Below the pieces are notes generated by a model. The model was not told the DNA's origin, did no database searches, and saw nothing but the letters and a program-made list of their open reading frames with translations. From Mesorhizobium sp. M1C.F.Ca.ET.210.01.1.1 (GTDB taxonomy: Bacteria; Pseudomonadota; Alphaproteobacteria; Rhizobiales; Rhizobiaceae), in NCBI RefSeq assembly GCF_004791585.1, contig NZ_SRUU01000010.1, forward strand, positions 1 to 64,000: a stretch of DNA of 64,000 nt, read 5' to 3'. Below are positions 45,094 through 54,827 of this stretch, piece after piece. How positions within the stretch are numbered: the first letter of the stretch is position 1; the number at the start of each line of letters is the position of its first letter. The translations under genes were made by a program, and so were the position numbers.

Positions 45094-45996
45094 TCAGGCC
45101 TGCGCCACCAGCCAGTCTCTGACCTTGCGCGCGTTGTCACTGAGCTCGCGGTTCTTAGGCCAGATGACGTAGAAAGCCATGCCGGTCCTCATCACATGGC
45201 CTGTCACCGGCACCAGCAGGCCCGATGTCACCAGCCGCTCGACCAGATGCCGCCAGCCGAGCGCGATGCCTTGGCCCTCCATGACCGCCTGGATGACCAG
45301 GGCATAGTCGTTGATGCGCAGTCCGCGCTCGGCGTTGCGCAGGCTGGTTCCGGCGGATGCGAACCATTCGTCCCAGTTCGCGGCCTCGCGGAAAGGTTCC
45401 TCGAGATGGATGAGCCGGTGCGTGGCGAGTTCCGCGACGGTCTCCGGCCGGCCGAATTTGGCGAGATAGCTGGGCCCCGCGACCGGAAAGATCTCCTCGT
45501 CGGAGAGCGGCAGCGAATGATAGTCCGGCCAGTGCCCTGGCACGCCTCCGCGCACGCCGAGCGGGATGCCCTCGGCGATGATGTCGAGGTCGCGGTCGGC
45601 GGTCTGGATGCGCAGGTCGATGCCCGGGAGCGCGTCGCGGAACTGCTGCAGGCGCGGCATCATCCAGAAGGAACCGAAGGCGGTCGAGGCGGCAAGCGTC
45701 ACATGGCCGCCGGTCGCCTGCAGGCGAAGATCCTCGGCCGACTTGCGGATATGCGACAAGCCCAGCGAAACGTCGGCATGGAAGCGCTCGCCGGCCTCCG
45801 TTAGCAGCACTTGGCGGTGGCGGCGCTGGAAGAGCTTGGCGCCGAGCTGTTCCTCCAGCCCGCGCACCGCATAGGAGACGGCGGCCTGCGTCATGCCGAG
45901 CTCGCGCCCGGCGGCGGTGAAGCTCGACAGCCGGCCCGCTGCTTCGAAGACGATCAGGCTGCCGGCGGAGGGCAGGAGGTGGCGCAAGCTTCGCAT
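45094..45996 (-). CDS. LysR family transcriptional regulator (GcvA type)
   Basis: A 300-aa regulator with the GcvA-like helix-turn-helix (SLIVFEAAGRLSSFTAAGRE, TQAAVSYAVRGLEEQLGAKL) and effector domain (FGSFWMMPRLQQFRDALPGI). It is divergent from the MttB-family methyltransferase gene. Its start codon overlaps a palindrome (45995-46009), which suggests autoregulation and control of the methyltransferase/binding-protein genes. A methylated amine such as a betaine would be a plausible inducer, but the sequence does not show it. Confidence 0.92.
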   Translation of the reverse strand: MRSLRHLLPSAGSLIVFEAAGRLSSFTAAGRELGMTQAAVSYAVRGLEEQLGAKLFQRRHRQVLLTEAGERFHADVSLGLSHIRKSAEDLRLQATGGHVTLAASTAFGSFWMMPRLQQFRDALPGIDLRIQTADRDLDIIAEGIPLGVRGGVPGHWPDYHSLPLSDEEIFPVAGPSYLAKFGRPETVAELATHRLIHLEEPFREAANWDEWFASAGTSLRNAERGLRINDYALVIQAVMEGQGIALGWRHLVERLVTSGLLVPVTGHVMRTGMAFYVIWPKNRELSDNARKVRDWLVAQA

Positions 45997-46009
45997 AAGC
46001 AGAGCTTAT
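45995..46009. promoter_or_regulatory. Candidate LysR operator before the MttB-family gene
   Basis: ATAAGC-AGA-GCTTAT is a perfect 6+3+6 dyad that overlaps the LysR start codon and lies about 80 bases upstream of ATG 46087. It matches the T-N11-A pattern of LysR binding sites. Position suits autorepression of LysR and activation of the divergent methyltransferase gene. Confidence 0.5.
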
Positions 46010-46086
46010 ACAAGAGATCAGGATTTTCCAGCGTCACAGTCATATTTCGTGTCGCTAACTTGGTCGGGCGGGAAGAAGGAGACCCC

Positions 46087-47637
46087 ATGAACGCACCGGC
46101 CGCTGAACTGACTGAACCGACCCATCGCCGCGGCGGCGGCCGTCTTGGCCGCAAGGCGCTGAGAAGCGCGCCGGTTGCGTCGTTTCCGACGCTCGTCCGC
46201 CAGATTCCTGCCTATGAGATCGTTCCCGACGAGGGGGTGGAACTGATCCACGAGGAGTCGCTCAAAATCCTCGAGGAAGTGGGCTGCGAATTCCGCGACG
46301 ACGAGGCGATCACGCTCTGGAAGGCGGCAGGCGCCGATGTCAGGGAAACGCGCGTCCGCATCGACCGCGCGCTCCTGATGGAGCTCGTCTCGAAGGTGCC
46401 GCCTGAATTCACGCTTCATGCGCGCAACCCCGAGCGCACCGTCCGCGTCGGCGGCAAGAACTCGATCTTCGTGCCGATGTATGGCGCGCCCTATGTGCGC
46501 GACCTCGACAACAAACGGCGCTACGGCACGCTCAACGACCTCAACAATTTCCACAAGCTCGCCTACATGGCGCCGGCGCTGCATTCGTCGAGTTCGATCA
46601 TCTGCGAGCCGATGGAGATCCCGGTGCCGAAACGGCACCTCCACATCATCCATTCGGCGCTCAAGCACTCCGACAAGCCGTTCATGGGCATCGTGACGTC
46701 GAAGGAACGCGCCGAGGACACGATGGCGATGGCGGGTATCGTCTTCGGCGAGGAGTTCGTGCGCGACAATTCGGTGCTGGTGGCGATCACCAATTGCAAT
46801 TCGCCGCTGGTGTGGGATGCAACCATGCTCGACGCGATGCGGGTCTACGCGCGGCACAACCAGCCGCTGATCCTGGCGCCCTTCGCGCTGTGCGGCGCCT
46901 CGACCTCCGCCTCCGCCGTCGGCGCGGTCGCGCAGGTCAACGCCGAGGCGCTTGCGGGCGTCGCCTTCACCCAGCTCATCCGTCCCGGCTCGCCGCAGAT
47001 CTACGGCCAGTTCATGGTGACGGTCGACATGAAGACCGGCGCCCCGATGGGCGGCACGCCGGAGGCCGCTCAGATGATGTATCTGATGGGCGCGCTGGCG
47101 CGAAAATACAAGCTGCCCTGGCGCACTTCCGGCTTCCATGTCGGCTCCAAGCTCAACGATGCGCAGGCCGGCTACGAGGCGAACATGCTGATGCATGCTG
47201 CGATCCTCGCCGGCGCCAACTACATCTGGCACTCCGCCGGCTGGCTCGAGGCAGGCCTCACCTGCGGCTACTCGAAATTCGCCACCGACTGCGAGCAGCT
47301 CGTCGGCTGGTACAAATACGCCGGCGGCGTTCCCTTCGACGATTTCAAGGAAGCGATGGCGGCTATCCGCGAGGTCGGTCCGCAAGGGCATTTCCTCGGC
47401 ACGCAGCACACGCTCGAGCATTTCGAGCGCGCCTTCTTCATGCCCACCATCATGGACTTCAACTCCTTCGAGCAATGGAGCGCCGAAGGCGCCAAGGATC
47501 ACGACACGCGAGGTCGGGAGAAGGCGCGCAACATGCTTGCCGATTACCAGGAGCCGAAGCTCGACGAGGGTGTTGCCGAGGGTCTCAAGGATTTGATCGC
47601 GCGGCGTGAGGAAAAATTGCCGGACAGCGTTAGTTGA
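46087..47637 (+). CDS. MttB-family methyltransferase (non-pyrrolysine)
   Basis: A 516-aa TIM-barrel protein of the trimethylamine methyltransferase MttB family (IPDEGVELIHEESLKILEEV, then GVAFTQLIRPGSPQIYGQF and LEAGLTCGYSKFATDCEQL). Archaeal MttB uses pyrrolysine (in-frame TAG); this gene reads straight through with no in-frame TAG, so it belongs to the non-Pyl group, whose members demethylate glycine betaine, proline betaine or carnitine via a corrinoid protein. No corrinoid protein gene is adjacent. AAGGAG precedes ATG 46087. It is divergent from a LysR gene and followed by an ABC binding-protein gene, so a quaternary amine role fits the context. The substrate is inferred. Confidence 0.85.
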   Translation: MNAPAAELTEPTHRRGGGRLGRKALRSAPVASFPTLVRQIPAYEIVPDEGVELIHEESLKILEEVGCEFRDDEAITLWKAAGADVRETRVRIDRALLMELVSKVPPEFTLHARNPERTVRVGGKNSIFVPMYGAPYVRDLDNKRRYGTLNDLNNFHKLAYMAPALHSSSSIICEPMEIPVPKRHLHIIHSALKHSDKPFMGIVTSKERAEDTMAMAGIVFGEEFVRDNSVLVAITNCNSPLVWDATMLDAMRVYARHNQPLILAPFALCGASTSASAVGAVAQVNAEALAGVAFTQLIRPGSPQIYGQFMVTVDMKTGAPMGGTPEAAQMMYLMGALARKYKLPWRTSGFHVGSKLNDAQAGYEANMLMHAAILAGANYIWHSAGWLEAGLTCGYSKFATDCEQLVGWYKYAGGVPFDDFKEAMAAIREVGPQGHFLGTQHTLEHFERAFFMPTIMDFNSFEQWSAEGAKDHDTRGREKARNMLADYQEPKLDEGVAEGLKDLIARREEKLPDSVS

Positions 47638-47680
47638 TAGAGCAGGTGAATAACCTGACGGAACCCAATGGGAGGAAAAG

Positions 47681-49330
47681 ATGGCAATCTTCAAAAGCAA
47701 CGGTGATCGTGTCCCCGCCGCCATCGAAGCGATGGCGCAAGAGACACGCGCAGGCCGCATGGACCGGCGCGAATTCCTGGCGCTGGCAAGCGCCTTCGGC
47801 GCATCGACAGCTTTCGCCTACGGCATGATCGGCCTCGCCGCGCCGACGAAAGCCCTGGCCGAGGAGCCGAAGAAGGGCGGAACGCTGCATGTCTCGATGT
47901 CGGTCAAGGCACAGAAGGATCCGCGCACCTATGACTGGACCGAGATGGCGAACGTCACCCGCACCTGGCTGGAACCGCTCGTGCGCTACACGCACCAGTT
48001 CACTTTCGAGCCGGTCCTGCTCGAGAGCTGGGACGTCAATGACGACGCCACCGAATACACGCTGCATCTGCGCAAGGGCGTCACCTGGAACAATGGCGAT
48101 GCCTTCAACGCCGATGACGTGGTCGCCAATCTGAACCGCTGGTGCGAGAAGGGTGCTTCCGGCAATTCCATGGCGGCACGCGTCGGCGCGCTGGTCGACC
48201 CAAAGACCGGCAAGGCAAGGGATGGCGCTATCACCAAGGTCGATGACCATACGGTCAAGCTGAAGCTCAACGAAGCCGATATCGCGATCATACCGGGCTT
48301 CACGGACTATCCGGCGCTGGTCGTGCATCGCGACTTCGACAAGGACGGCGCCGACCCGATCAAGAAGCCGATCGGTACCGGAGCGTTCGAGCTGGTCTCC
48401 TACGATGTCGGCCAGAAAGCGGTCGTCAAGCGCCGCGAGAACGGCAAGTGGTGGGGTGGCGAAGCGCTGCTCGACAGCGTCGAGTTCATCGACTATGGCA
48501 CCGACTTCAACGCCACGCTGAATGCCTTCGATTCCGGCGAGGTCGACCTCGATTTCGAAACGCCGGCCGACTTCATCGACCCCCTCGACAAGATGGATCT
48601 CGTGAAATCGGAGGTCGCGACGGCGACCACGCTGGTTGCGCGCACCAACATCACGCACAAGCCCTACGATGACAAACGGGTGCGCAACGCGCTGCAGATG
48701 GCCGTCGACAACAATGCCGTCATGCAGCTCGGCTACGCCGGCCGCGGCACGGTGGGCGAGAACCACCACGTCAGCCCGATTCACCCGGAATACTATCCGC
48801 TGCCCAAGAAGACGCGGGACGCGGCCGGCGCCAAGAAGCTGATGGCCGAGGCGGGACAGGCCGACTTCGAGCACGAGCTCATCACCGTCGAGGATGAGTG
48901 GCAGAAGAACACCGGCGACGCCATCGCCGGCCAGTTGCGTGACGCAGGCATCAAGGTCAAGCGCACGGTTCTGCCCGGCTCGACCTTCTGGAACGATTGG
49001 ACGAAATACCCCTATTCCTTGACCATCTGGTACATGCGCCCGCTTGGCGTCCAGGTGCTGGCGCTGGGCTACCGCAGCGGCGAGGCCTGGAATGAAACGG
49101 CTTTTTCCAACCCGGATTTCGACGCCAAGCTCAAGGAGGCGCTTTCGCTGGCCGATCCCGCCAAGCGCAAGGAGGTGATGAAGGACGTCGAGCAGATCTT
49201 GCAGGACTCCGGCGTCATCATCCAGCCGTTCTGGCAGAAGCTCTACTGCCACATGAACAAGAAAGTGAAGAACTACACGATGCACCAGACCTACGAAATG
49301 GACTTCCAGAACGTCTGGCTGGAAGCCTGA
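47681..49330 (+). CDS. Peptide/opine-type ABC transporter substrate-binding protein (SBP family 5)
   Basis: A 549-aa periplasmic binding protein. The N-terminus contains a twin-arginine motif, [12 protein letters not shown], followed by a hydrophobic segment ending at Ala-Leu-Ala, so export probably uses Tat. The mature part is SBP-5: [40 protein letters not shown], and [16 protein letters not shown]. It lies 43 bases after the MttB-family gene and is probably co-transcribed. The permease and ATPase genes are not adjacent. Such proteins bind peptides, opines or amine derivatives; the neighbour suggests a methylated amine. Confidence 0.9.
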   Translation: MAIFKSNGDRVPAAIEAMAQETRAGRMDRREFLALASAFGASTAFAYGMIGLAAPTKALAEEPKKGGTLHVSMSVKAQKDPRTYDWTEMANVTRTWLEPLVRYTHQFTFEPVLLESWDVNDDATEYTLHLRKGVTWNNGDAFNADDVVANLNRWCEKGASGNSMAARVGALVDPKTGKARDGAITKVDDHTVKLKLNEADIAIIPGFTDYPALVVHRDFDKDGADPIKKPIGTGAFELVSYDVGQKAVVKRRENGKWWGGEALLDSVEFIDYGTDFNATLNAFDSGEVDLDFETPADFIDPLDKMDLVKSEVATATTLVARTNITHKPYDDKRVRNALQMAVDNNAVMQLGYAGRGTVGENHHVSPIHPEYYPLPKKTRDAAGAKKLMAEAGQADFEHELITVEDEWQKNTGDAIAGQLRDAGIKVKRTVLPGSTFWNDWTKYPYSLTIWYMRPLGVQVLALGYRSGEAWNETAFSNPDFDAKLKEALSLADPAKRKEVMKDVEQILQDSGVIIQPFWQKLYCHMNKKVKNYTMHQTYEMDFQNVWLEA

Positions 49331-49428
49331 GGCGGCCTGCAAGGACTTCATGAGCCGCGCAAAAGCCGATATGCAGGAAGCGTGGTGGTGATCTTGCCGC
49401 CACGCCGCCGAACATCCGGAGATCCTGC

Positions 49429-49902
49429 ATGAGACCGATAGTGCTGGCTGCGGCCCTGTCGATTGCCTTGCCCGGCGCGGCATTCGCCGGGCCGGCTTCC
49501 AAGGCCGTGAAGTTCTTCTACGTGCCGTCAGTGAAGTTCGAGGCGGACGCGAAATATCGCGACCGCTTCACCGAGCCGGTCACCAAGCTCTTCGAGCTCA
49601 ACGACAAGGCGCAGAAGGACAAGCCCGACGAGGTATCCTGCATCGACTTCGACCCTGGCCTCGACGCGCAGGATTTCGATCAGAAGACCGTGTCGAAGAC
49701 GCTGAAGCTGGCCGAGACCGTCAACGGCGACACCGCCGAGGTGACGGCAAGCTTCAATCTTTTCCCGGAAGGCGACGACTCCAAACGCGAAATGGTGTGG
49801 TCGCTGAAGAAAGTGGACGGCAAGTGGAAGATCGCCGACATCACCTCCAAGACCAGCGACTGGACGCTCAGCGCGCTGGGGTGCGGCTCCTCGACGGAGT
49901 GA
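49429..49902 (+). CDS. Secreted DUF3828-like protein A
   Basis: A 157-aa exported protein with signal peptide MRPIVLAAALSIALPGAAFA. The mature part (VKFFYVPSVKFEADAKYRDR, then VNGDTAEVTASFNLFPEGDD and GKWKIADITS) resembles the DUF3828 fold related to NTF2-like proteins. Cys57-region SCIDFDP and the C-terminal LGCGSS could form a disulfide. It is followed after four bases by a paralogue; no function is known. Confidence 0.75.
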   Translation: MRPIVLAAALSIALPGAAFAGPASKAVKFFYVPSVKFEADAKYRDRFTEPVTKLFELNDKAQKDKPDEVSCIDFDPGLDAQDFDQKTVSKTLKLAETVNGDTAEVTASFNLFPEGDDSKREMVWSLKKVDGKWKIADITSKTSDWTLSALGCGSSTE

Positions 49903-49906
49903 CCCC

Positions 49907-50488
49907 ATGCTTCACCGTCTCGTCCTCGCGCTGGCAAGTGCATCGATGCTGGCCGCGGGGCTGAGCGGCGCCGCCTCGGCGCAGGGGTTGTTCGGCTCGC
50001 CGCCGCCGAAAGCATCTTCCAGCGACAATGCGCCCGCGGACGCGTCGCCGCCTGCCTCGAAGCCGGAAAGCCCACCGGCTGAAGCCGCGCCGACGCCCGT
50101 CCAGCCTGGCTCGCCGACGGCAGTGGTGAAGCCCTTCTACGAGCATCTCGGGCTGGAATTGGATCCAGCCCAGCGCAAGAATTTCATCGATCCGGCGAAA
50201 AGCGTGCTCGACAAGAGCGACGCGCTGCGCGCCTCGGGGCAGGGCGAGTGCCTCGACCCCAACATGGCGCTCGACAATGCTGACTATGACAAGCTTGCTG
50301 TCGACAGGAGCCTGAGGACCGTCGAAGCCGTTAATGGCGACCAGGCCAAGGTGGTCGTCGCCTTCGTCGTCGAAGGCCATCAGCACCGGCTGGAATGGAA
50401 GCTGAAGAAGGTCGGCGGCGACTGGAAGATCGCCGACCTGTTGTCGGTCACCGGCGAATGGGCGCTCAGCCAATACCAGTGCGAGTGA
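49907..50488 (+). CDS. Secreted DUF3828-like protein B
   Basis: A 193-aa exported protein, paralogous to the gene four bases upstream. After the signal peptide (LVLALASASMLAAGLSGAASA) comes a Pro/Ala/Ser linker of about 50 residues absent from its neighbour. The domain then aligns: VVKPFYEHLGLELDPAQRKN, ECLDPNMALDNADYDKLAVD, VNGDQAKVVVAFVVE, GDWKIADLLSVTGEWALSQYQC. The pair arose by tandem duplication and may work together in the periplasm. The role is unknown. Confidence 0.75.
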   Translation: MLHRLVLALASASMLAAGLSGAASAQGLFGSPPPKASSSDNAPADASPPASKPESPPAEAAPTPVQPGSPTAVVKPFYEHLGLELDPAQRKNFIDPAKSVLDKSDALRASGQGECLDPNMALDNADYDKLAVDRSLRTVEAVNGDQAKVVVAFVVEGHQHRLEWKLKKVGGDWKIADLLSVTGEWALSQYQCE

Positions 50489-50499
50489 TGGCGGTTAAC

Positions 50500-50961
50500 T
50501 CAGCCTCTTCCGCGGTAGGGCGCCACGCCGGTGTCGGGCAGCCAGGCGCCCTCTGGCGGGGCGCCGGTCTGCCAGAAGACGTCGATCGGGATGCCGCCGC
50601 GCGGGAACCAATAGCCGCCGACGCGCAGCCAGAGCGGCTTGGTCGCCTCTACGATGCGGCGGCCGATCATGACGGTGCATTCCTCATGGAATGCGCCATG
50701 GTTGCGGAACGAGGTCATGAACAGCTTCAGCGACTTCGATTCCACCAGCGTCTTGTCGGGCGCGTAGTCGATGACGATGTGGGCGAAATCCGGCTGGCCT
50801 GTGACCGGGCAGAGCGAGGTGAATTCCGGGCAGGTGAAGCGCACGATCGCCGGCGGTCCGTCGCCGCGCTGGAACGGCACGGTCTCCAGCACCGCCTGTT
50901 CGGGGCTTTGTGGCGTCTCGACGTGCTTGCCGAGCTGGGTGAGGTTTTTGGCGTCAGTCAT
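50500..50961 (-). CDS. queF: NADPH-dependent 7-cyano-7-deazaguanine reductase QueF
   Basis: A 153-aa type I QueF that reduces preQ0 to preQ1 in queuosine biosynthesis. It shows [17 protein letters not shown] with the nucleophile Cys51, the NADPH-binding [20 protein letters not shown], and [22 protein letters not shown] 50961 gives the normal length; the frame upstream to 51153 is not part of it. The other que genes are not in the window. I looked for a preQ1 riboswitch upstream and did not find one. Confidence 0.96.
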   Translation of the reverse strand: MTDAKNLTQLGKHVETPQSPEQAVLETVPFQRGDGPPAIVRFTCPEFTSLCPVTGQPDFAHIVIDYAPDKTLVESKSLKLFMTSFRNHGAFHEECTVMIGRRIVEATKPLWLRVGGYWFPRGGIPIDVFWQTGAPPEGAWLPDTGVAPYRGRG

Positions 50962-51173
50962 GGGTGGCTCCTTGGTGCCTGCCGCCGGAAGCTCACTGGC
51001 AGCGGACACAAAAACGAAGGTCGGTCGGGCCCCGCAGTCCATTTGCCTGCGGCGCGTTGGGCCGCTCATTAGCATCGGACCGAAAAGGGCGCAGCGGTTT
51101 TCGGATGAATCCGATGCGTGAAATGGAAGCGGGAGCGCGCTGCTCCCGCACAATCTGAAACGGCAGGAAGACG

Positions 51174-53219
51174 ATGACCAGCAACGACCCGCTTCTCCAA
51201 CCCTACCAGCTCAAGCACCTGACGCTGAAGAACCGGGTGATGTCGACCAGCCATGAGCCGGCCTACTCCGAAGACGGCATGCCGAAGGAGCGCTACCGGC
51301 TCTACCATGTCGAGAAAGCCAAGGGCGGCATGGCGCTGAGCATGACGGCTGGCTCCGCGATCGTCTCGCGCGACAGCCCGGCCGCCTTCGGCAACCTGCA
51401 CGTCTACGACGATCGCATCGTGCCGTGGCTCGCCGAACTCGCGGACGCCTGCCATGAGCATGACTGCAAGGTGATGATCCAGATCACCCATCTCGGCCGC
51501 CGCACCGGCTGGAACAAGGCCGACTGGCTGCCGGTGCTCTCGGCCTCGCCGGTGCGCGAGCCGGCGCATCGCGCCTTCCCGAAGACCATCGAGGACTGGG
51601 ACATCGAGCGCATCGTCGCCGACTACGCTTCCGCCGCCCAGCGCTGCCAGGCAGCCGGCCTCGACGGCATCGAGTTCGAATCCTACGGCCATCTGATGGA
51701 CGGCTTCTGGTCGCCGGCCACCAACCATCGCGACGACGAATTCGGCGGTTCGCTCGACAACCGGCTGCGTTTCACCAACCTGGTGCTGGACGCCGTGCGA
51801 GCCGCCGTCGGGGAAAAGTTCGTCGTCGGCATCCGCATGGTCGCCGATGAGGATTTTTCGCAGGGCCTGTCGAAGGAGGAGGGCGTTGAGATCGCCAAGC
51901 GCCTGGCCTCATCCGGCAAGGTCGACTTCCTCAACATCATCCGCGGCTCGATCGAGAGCGACGCGGCGCTGACCAAGGTCATTCCGGTGACCGGCATGCG
52001 TTCCTCGCCGCATCTCGATTTCGCCGGCGAGGTGAGGGCGGCAACGAAATTCCCGACCTTCCATGCCGCACGGATTTCCGATGTCGCCACGGCGCGCCAC
52101 GCGATCGCCACGGGAAAACTCGACATGGTCGGCATGACGCGCGCCCACATCGCCGATCCGCATATCGTCAAGAAAGTGATGGAAGGTCGCGAGCACGAGA
52201 TCCGGCCCTGCGTCGGCGCAACCTACTGCCTAGACCGCATCTATGAAGGCGGCGAGGCGCTCTGCATCCACAATGCGGCGACCGGCCGCGAAGCGACCAT
52301 CCCGCATGTCATCGCCAAAAGCGATGGGCCGAGGAAGCGCGTGGTTGTCGTCGGGGCAGGGGCGGGCGGCCTGGAGGCGGCGCGTGTCGCTGCCGAACGC
52401 GGCCACGAGGTGACGGTGCTCGAAGCGTCCAGCCAGGCAGGCGGCCAGGTGCGGCTCGCGACGCAGAACCCGCGCCGCAAGGAACTGATCGGCATCATCG
52501 ACTGGCGGCTCGCCGAGCTCGACCGCCTCGGCGTCGAAGTGCGCTACGACATATGGGCCGAGAAGGACGATGTTCTGGCGCTGTCGCCGGAGGTGGTGAT
52601 CGTCGCGACAGGCGGCCTGCCGCAGAACCCGCCGCTGACGGCCGGCGACAACCTCGTCACCTCGAGCTGGGACATCATGGCGGGCAGCGTCAAGCCGGCC
52701 GAGAACGTGCTGCTCTATGACGACAATGGGGGCCATCAGGGGATGGGCGCGGCGGAGCTGATCGCCAACAGCGGCGCGAAGCTGGAACTGGTCTCGCCGG
52801 AGCGCTTCTTCGCGCCGGAAATGGGCGGCCTGAACCATGTGCCTTACATGCGCGCCTTCCACGAGAAAGGCGTCATCGTCACCATCAACACCCGGCTGCG
52901 CTCGGTGCGCCGCGAGGGTAACCAGCTCATCGCCGAACTGGCGTCCGACTTCGCCGACGGCTGGCGCGCAGAGCGACGCGTCGACCAGGTGGTGGTCGAA
53001 CATGGCACGGCGCCTCTCGACGACCTATACCTTGCGCTGAAGCCGCTGTCGAAGAATGGCGGCGCGGTCGATTACGAGCGGCTGGTGAGCGGCGGCGACA
53101 TATTTCCGCAGCGCAATCCCGAAGGCGGCTTCGTGTTGTTCCGCATCGGCGACGCGGTCGCTTCGCGCAACATCCATGCCGCCATCTATGACGGCATCAG
53201 GTTCGGGATCAGGATCTGA
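51174..53219 (+). CDS. NADH:flavin oxidoreductase of the trimethylamine dehydrogenase/N-methylproline demethylase group
   Basis: A 681-aa three-part enzyme. Residues 1-340 form an old-yellow-enzyme FMN barrel ([39 protein letters not shown]). An Fe-S segment follows, then an FAD/NAD domain ([20 protein letters not shown]). The family usually has four cysteines for a 4Fe-4S cluster (C-x2-C-x2-C-x12-C in trimethylamine dehydrogenase). Here the string CVGATYC...LC gives Cys346, Cys352 and Cys364, with Ala349 in place of the second. Related proteins demethylate dimethylglycine or N-methylproline (stachydrine pathway), which fits the MttB-family neighbour about 4 kb away. The substrate is inferred. 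Confidence 0.88.
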   Translation: MTSNDPLLQPYQLKHLTLKNRVMSTSHEPAYSEDGMPKERYRLYHVEKAKGGMALSMTAGSAIVSRDSPAAFGNLHVYDDRIVPWLAELADACHEHDCKVMIQITHLGRRTGWNKADWLPVLSASPVREPAHRAFPKTIEDWDIERIVADYASAAQRCQAAGLDGIEFESYGHLMDGFWSPATNHRDDEFGGSLDNRLRFTNLVLDAVRAAVGEKFVVGIRMVADEDFSQGLSKEEGVEIAKRLASSGKVDFLNIIRGSIESDAALTKVIPVTGMRSSPHLDFAGEVRAATKFPTFHAARISDVATARHAIATGKLDMVGMTRAHIADPHIVKKVMEGREHEIRPCVGATYCLDRIYEGGEALCIHNAATGREATIPHVIAKSDGPRKRVVVVGAGAGGLEAARVAAERGHEVTVLEASSQAGGQVRLATQNPRRKELIGIIDWRLAELDRLGVEVRYDIWAEKDDVLALSPEVVIVATGGLPQNPPLTAGDNLVTSSWDIMAGSVKPAENVLLYDDNGGHQGMGAAELIANSGAKLELVSPERFFAPEMGGLNHVPYMRAFHEKGVIVTINTRLRSVRREGNQLIAELASDFADGWRAERRVDQVVVEHGTAPLDDLYLALKPLSKNGGAVDYERLVSGGDIFPQRNPEGGFVLFRIGDAVASRNIHAAIYDGIRFGIRI

Positions 53220-53590
53220 GCCGCGGCCGCCCTTTGACCGGACTGGACTTGAGCGGCCTCATCTGCAATTTTCGGGCGCCGATCCGGGGTTGGCACAACC
53301 CGCTCTGAAGGTCTCGCGGTAGGGGACTTGCGCCATGAGGGGCTTGGCCGGGCGGCAGCGCTTCAGGACATCAGGCTGGAAGGTTTTCGCATCGCGCCGA
53401 ACATGCCCGCCTATATCAAGCTGCGCCGGGGAAATCTGCGCGGCGGCTCGGTCGAGGTGATCTGGCGCGCCGAAGCCGGCGGATTAGAGAAACGCACCGG
53501 ACCTCTGCAAGGAGAGCCACCTGCCGCGTCGGTCCGGTGCGCCGCGCACGGTCGCCGGCCTGCGCCGGCGCCGCACGATCCGTTTGACGG
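53220..53590. other. Intergenic region, 371 bp
   Basis: It follows the flavin oxidoreductase gene and precedes the end of the minus-strand membrane gene. A plus-strand frame covering 53328-53590 reads GFRIAPNMPAYIKLRRGNLR, protein-like but without a start site or known family, so it may be a relic. A long-range inverted repeat (CGCACCGGAC at 53493-53502 with GTCCGGTGCG at 53532-53541) could serve as a terminator for the converging genes. Confidence 0.4.
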
Positions 53591-53998
53591 TCAGAACATC
53601 CTGGCGGTCGCCATGCACAGCACGGTAATGACCAGCAGCCCGCCGGCAATGCGCTCGCCTCTGATCATCTTCGCGCGCAACTGGCTTTCCTTTGCCGCGT
53701 CGGCGCCGGCAAGCTGCCCGCTCGCGGAGCCGACCAGCGCGCCCTGTACCCCGGCGGCGATCAGCGCCGTGACGATACCCAGCGCCAGCACCTTCTCCAT
53801 CGAGCTGAAAACACCCTGGTGGAAGAAATACCAGAGCAGTATGCCGGTCAGGAAAACCAGAACAGCCGCGCCCATTTGCGGCCGGAAGAACCGTTCGGCG
53901 CGGATGTCCGGGTCACGACCGACCGCGATGGTCGTGCCGGCCCAGAAGACGCCGGCCATGACGTGCAGCCCGATGACGACGATGTAGACATATTGCAT
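53591..53998 (-). CDS. Integral membrane protein, four spans
   Basis: A 135-aa membrane protein with four predicted spans (YVYIVVIGLHVMAGVFWAGT, AAVLVFLTGILLWYF, VLALGIVTALIAAGVQGALV, GGLLVITVLCMATARMF). Conserved-looking residues are the GLHVMAGVFWAG segment, which has a His in the first span and resembles the heme-binding-like DUF2269/CopD-type small membrane proteins; a firm family is not assigned. Met at 53998 follows AGAGGAATGC. It is divergent from a MarR gene with a TTAGA/TCTAA operator-like palindrome between, so it is probably MarR-controlled. Confidence 0.75.
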   Translation of the reverse strand: MQYVYIVVIGLHVMAGVFWAGTTIAVGRDPDIRAERFFRPQMGAAVLVFLTGILLWYFFHQGVFSSMEKVLALGIVTALIAAGVQGALVGSASGQLAGADAAKESQLRAKMIRGERIAGGLLVITVLCMATARMF

Positions 53999-54072
53999 GA
54001 TGCATTCCTCTCTATCGCCCCGCCGCCGTGTGCCGCTCAAGCCGTCAAGTGGCGCCATCATTAGGACAAAAG

Positions 54073-54093
54073 TTAGAGATCTAATGGTTAGAT
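54073..54093. promoter_or_regulatory. Probable MarR operator
   Basis: TTAGA-GA-TCTAA (54073-54084) overlaps ATCTAA-TGG-TTAGAT (54079-54093), giving two overlapping dyads in an AT-rich stretch. They lie 75-95 bases upstream of the membrane protein start and 155 upstream of the MarR start. MarR proteins often bind such TTAG-N-CTAA palindromes. Confidence 0.55.
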
Positions 54094-54247
54094 GTCAATG
54101 CATTGTGTGTGGTTTCGTCCCTCACCTGCTTGTTCCCACGCGGTTCACCGTCTCCACGAATGCCGGACCGCTCTATCTCTTTGTTTTCACGCAATTCCGG
54201 ACGGAAACCGTTCCACACTTTTCCTGGAATTGCTCTAATGTCCGGCC

Positions 54248-54676
54248 ATGACGCCGTTTGATCGCCCGCCCGTCGGCATGAATCTCGCCCGCACCGCCAA
54301 AGTGGTGGCGCAGGCCTTCGACGCTGCCCTGGTGGAAGCCGGTGGTACGCTGCCGGTCTGGCTGACCTTGCTCTCGGTCAAGTCCAAGGAACTCGCCAAC
54401 CAGCGCGAGCTTGCCGGCATGATCGGCATCCAGGGCGCGACGCTGACGCATCATCTCAACGCCATGGAGGCGCAAGGGTTGCTGACGCGCCGCCGCGACC
54501 CGGAAAATCGCAGGGTCCATCAGGTGGCGCTGACCGATGCCGGCGAGGCGCTGTTCGAGAAGTTGCGGACGGCCGCCCTTGCCTTCGACAAGCGGCTTCG
54601 GACCGGAATTGCCGATGAGAGGCTGGCCGAGTTCGCCGTCGTGCTTGCGGCGCTTCGGGCGAACGCCGGGGGTTAA
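54248..54676 (+). CDS. MarR family transcriptional regulator
   Basis: A 142-aa winged-helix regulator. The DNA-binding region is ELANQRELAGMIGIQGATLT then HHLNAMEAQGLLTRRRDPEN and RRVHQVALTDAGEALF, standard for MarR. The ligand is unknown. It is divergent from a small membrane protein gene and probably represses it and itself through the AT-rich palindromes at 54073-54093. The 151 bases between this gene and the GGDEF-EAL gene (54677-54827) show nothing definite. Confidence 0.92.
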   Translation: MTPFDRPPVGMNLARTAKVVAQAFDAALVEAGGTLPVWLTLLSVKSKELANQRELAGMIGIQGATLTHHLNAMEAQGLLTRRRDPENRRVHQVALTDAGEALFEKLRTAALAFDKRLRTGIADERLAEFAVVLAALRANAGG

Positions 54677-54827
54677 GCTGCCTCAATCATAGGTCGGGAT
54701 GGCACCGAAGGCGTAGTGGCGCAGCTTAAGCGCCGCAATCAGCGCGGTGAGCTTCGCAAGCCCAGATTGTGATCTTGGGCAGGCCGCCATGCCGGCGCGG
54801 ATCTGTCAAGTTTGTCGACGGATCTCG

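Noticed and set aside
46087..47637. Pyrrolysine-encoding mttB
   Set aside because: The gene has no in-frame TAG, so it is the non-pyrrolysine type.
46018..49483. Two minus-strand frames of about 600 codons each opposite the MttB-family and binding-protein genes
   Set aside because: Both are antisense shadows with His/Arg-rich, motif-free translations.
50962..51100. preQ1 riboswitch upstream of queF
   Set aside because: No aptamer-like sequence of the known preQ1 classes was found by eye in the leader.
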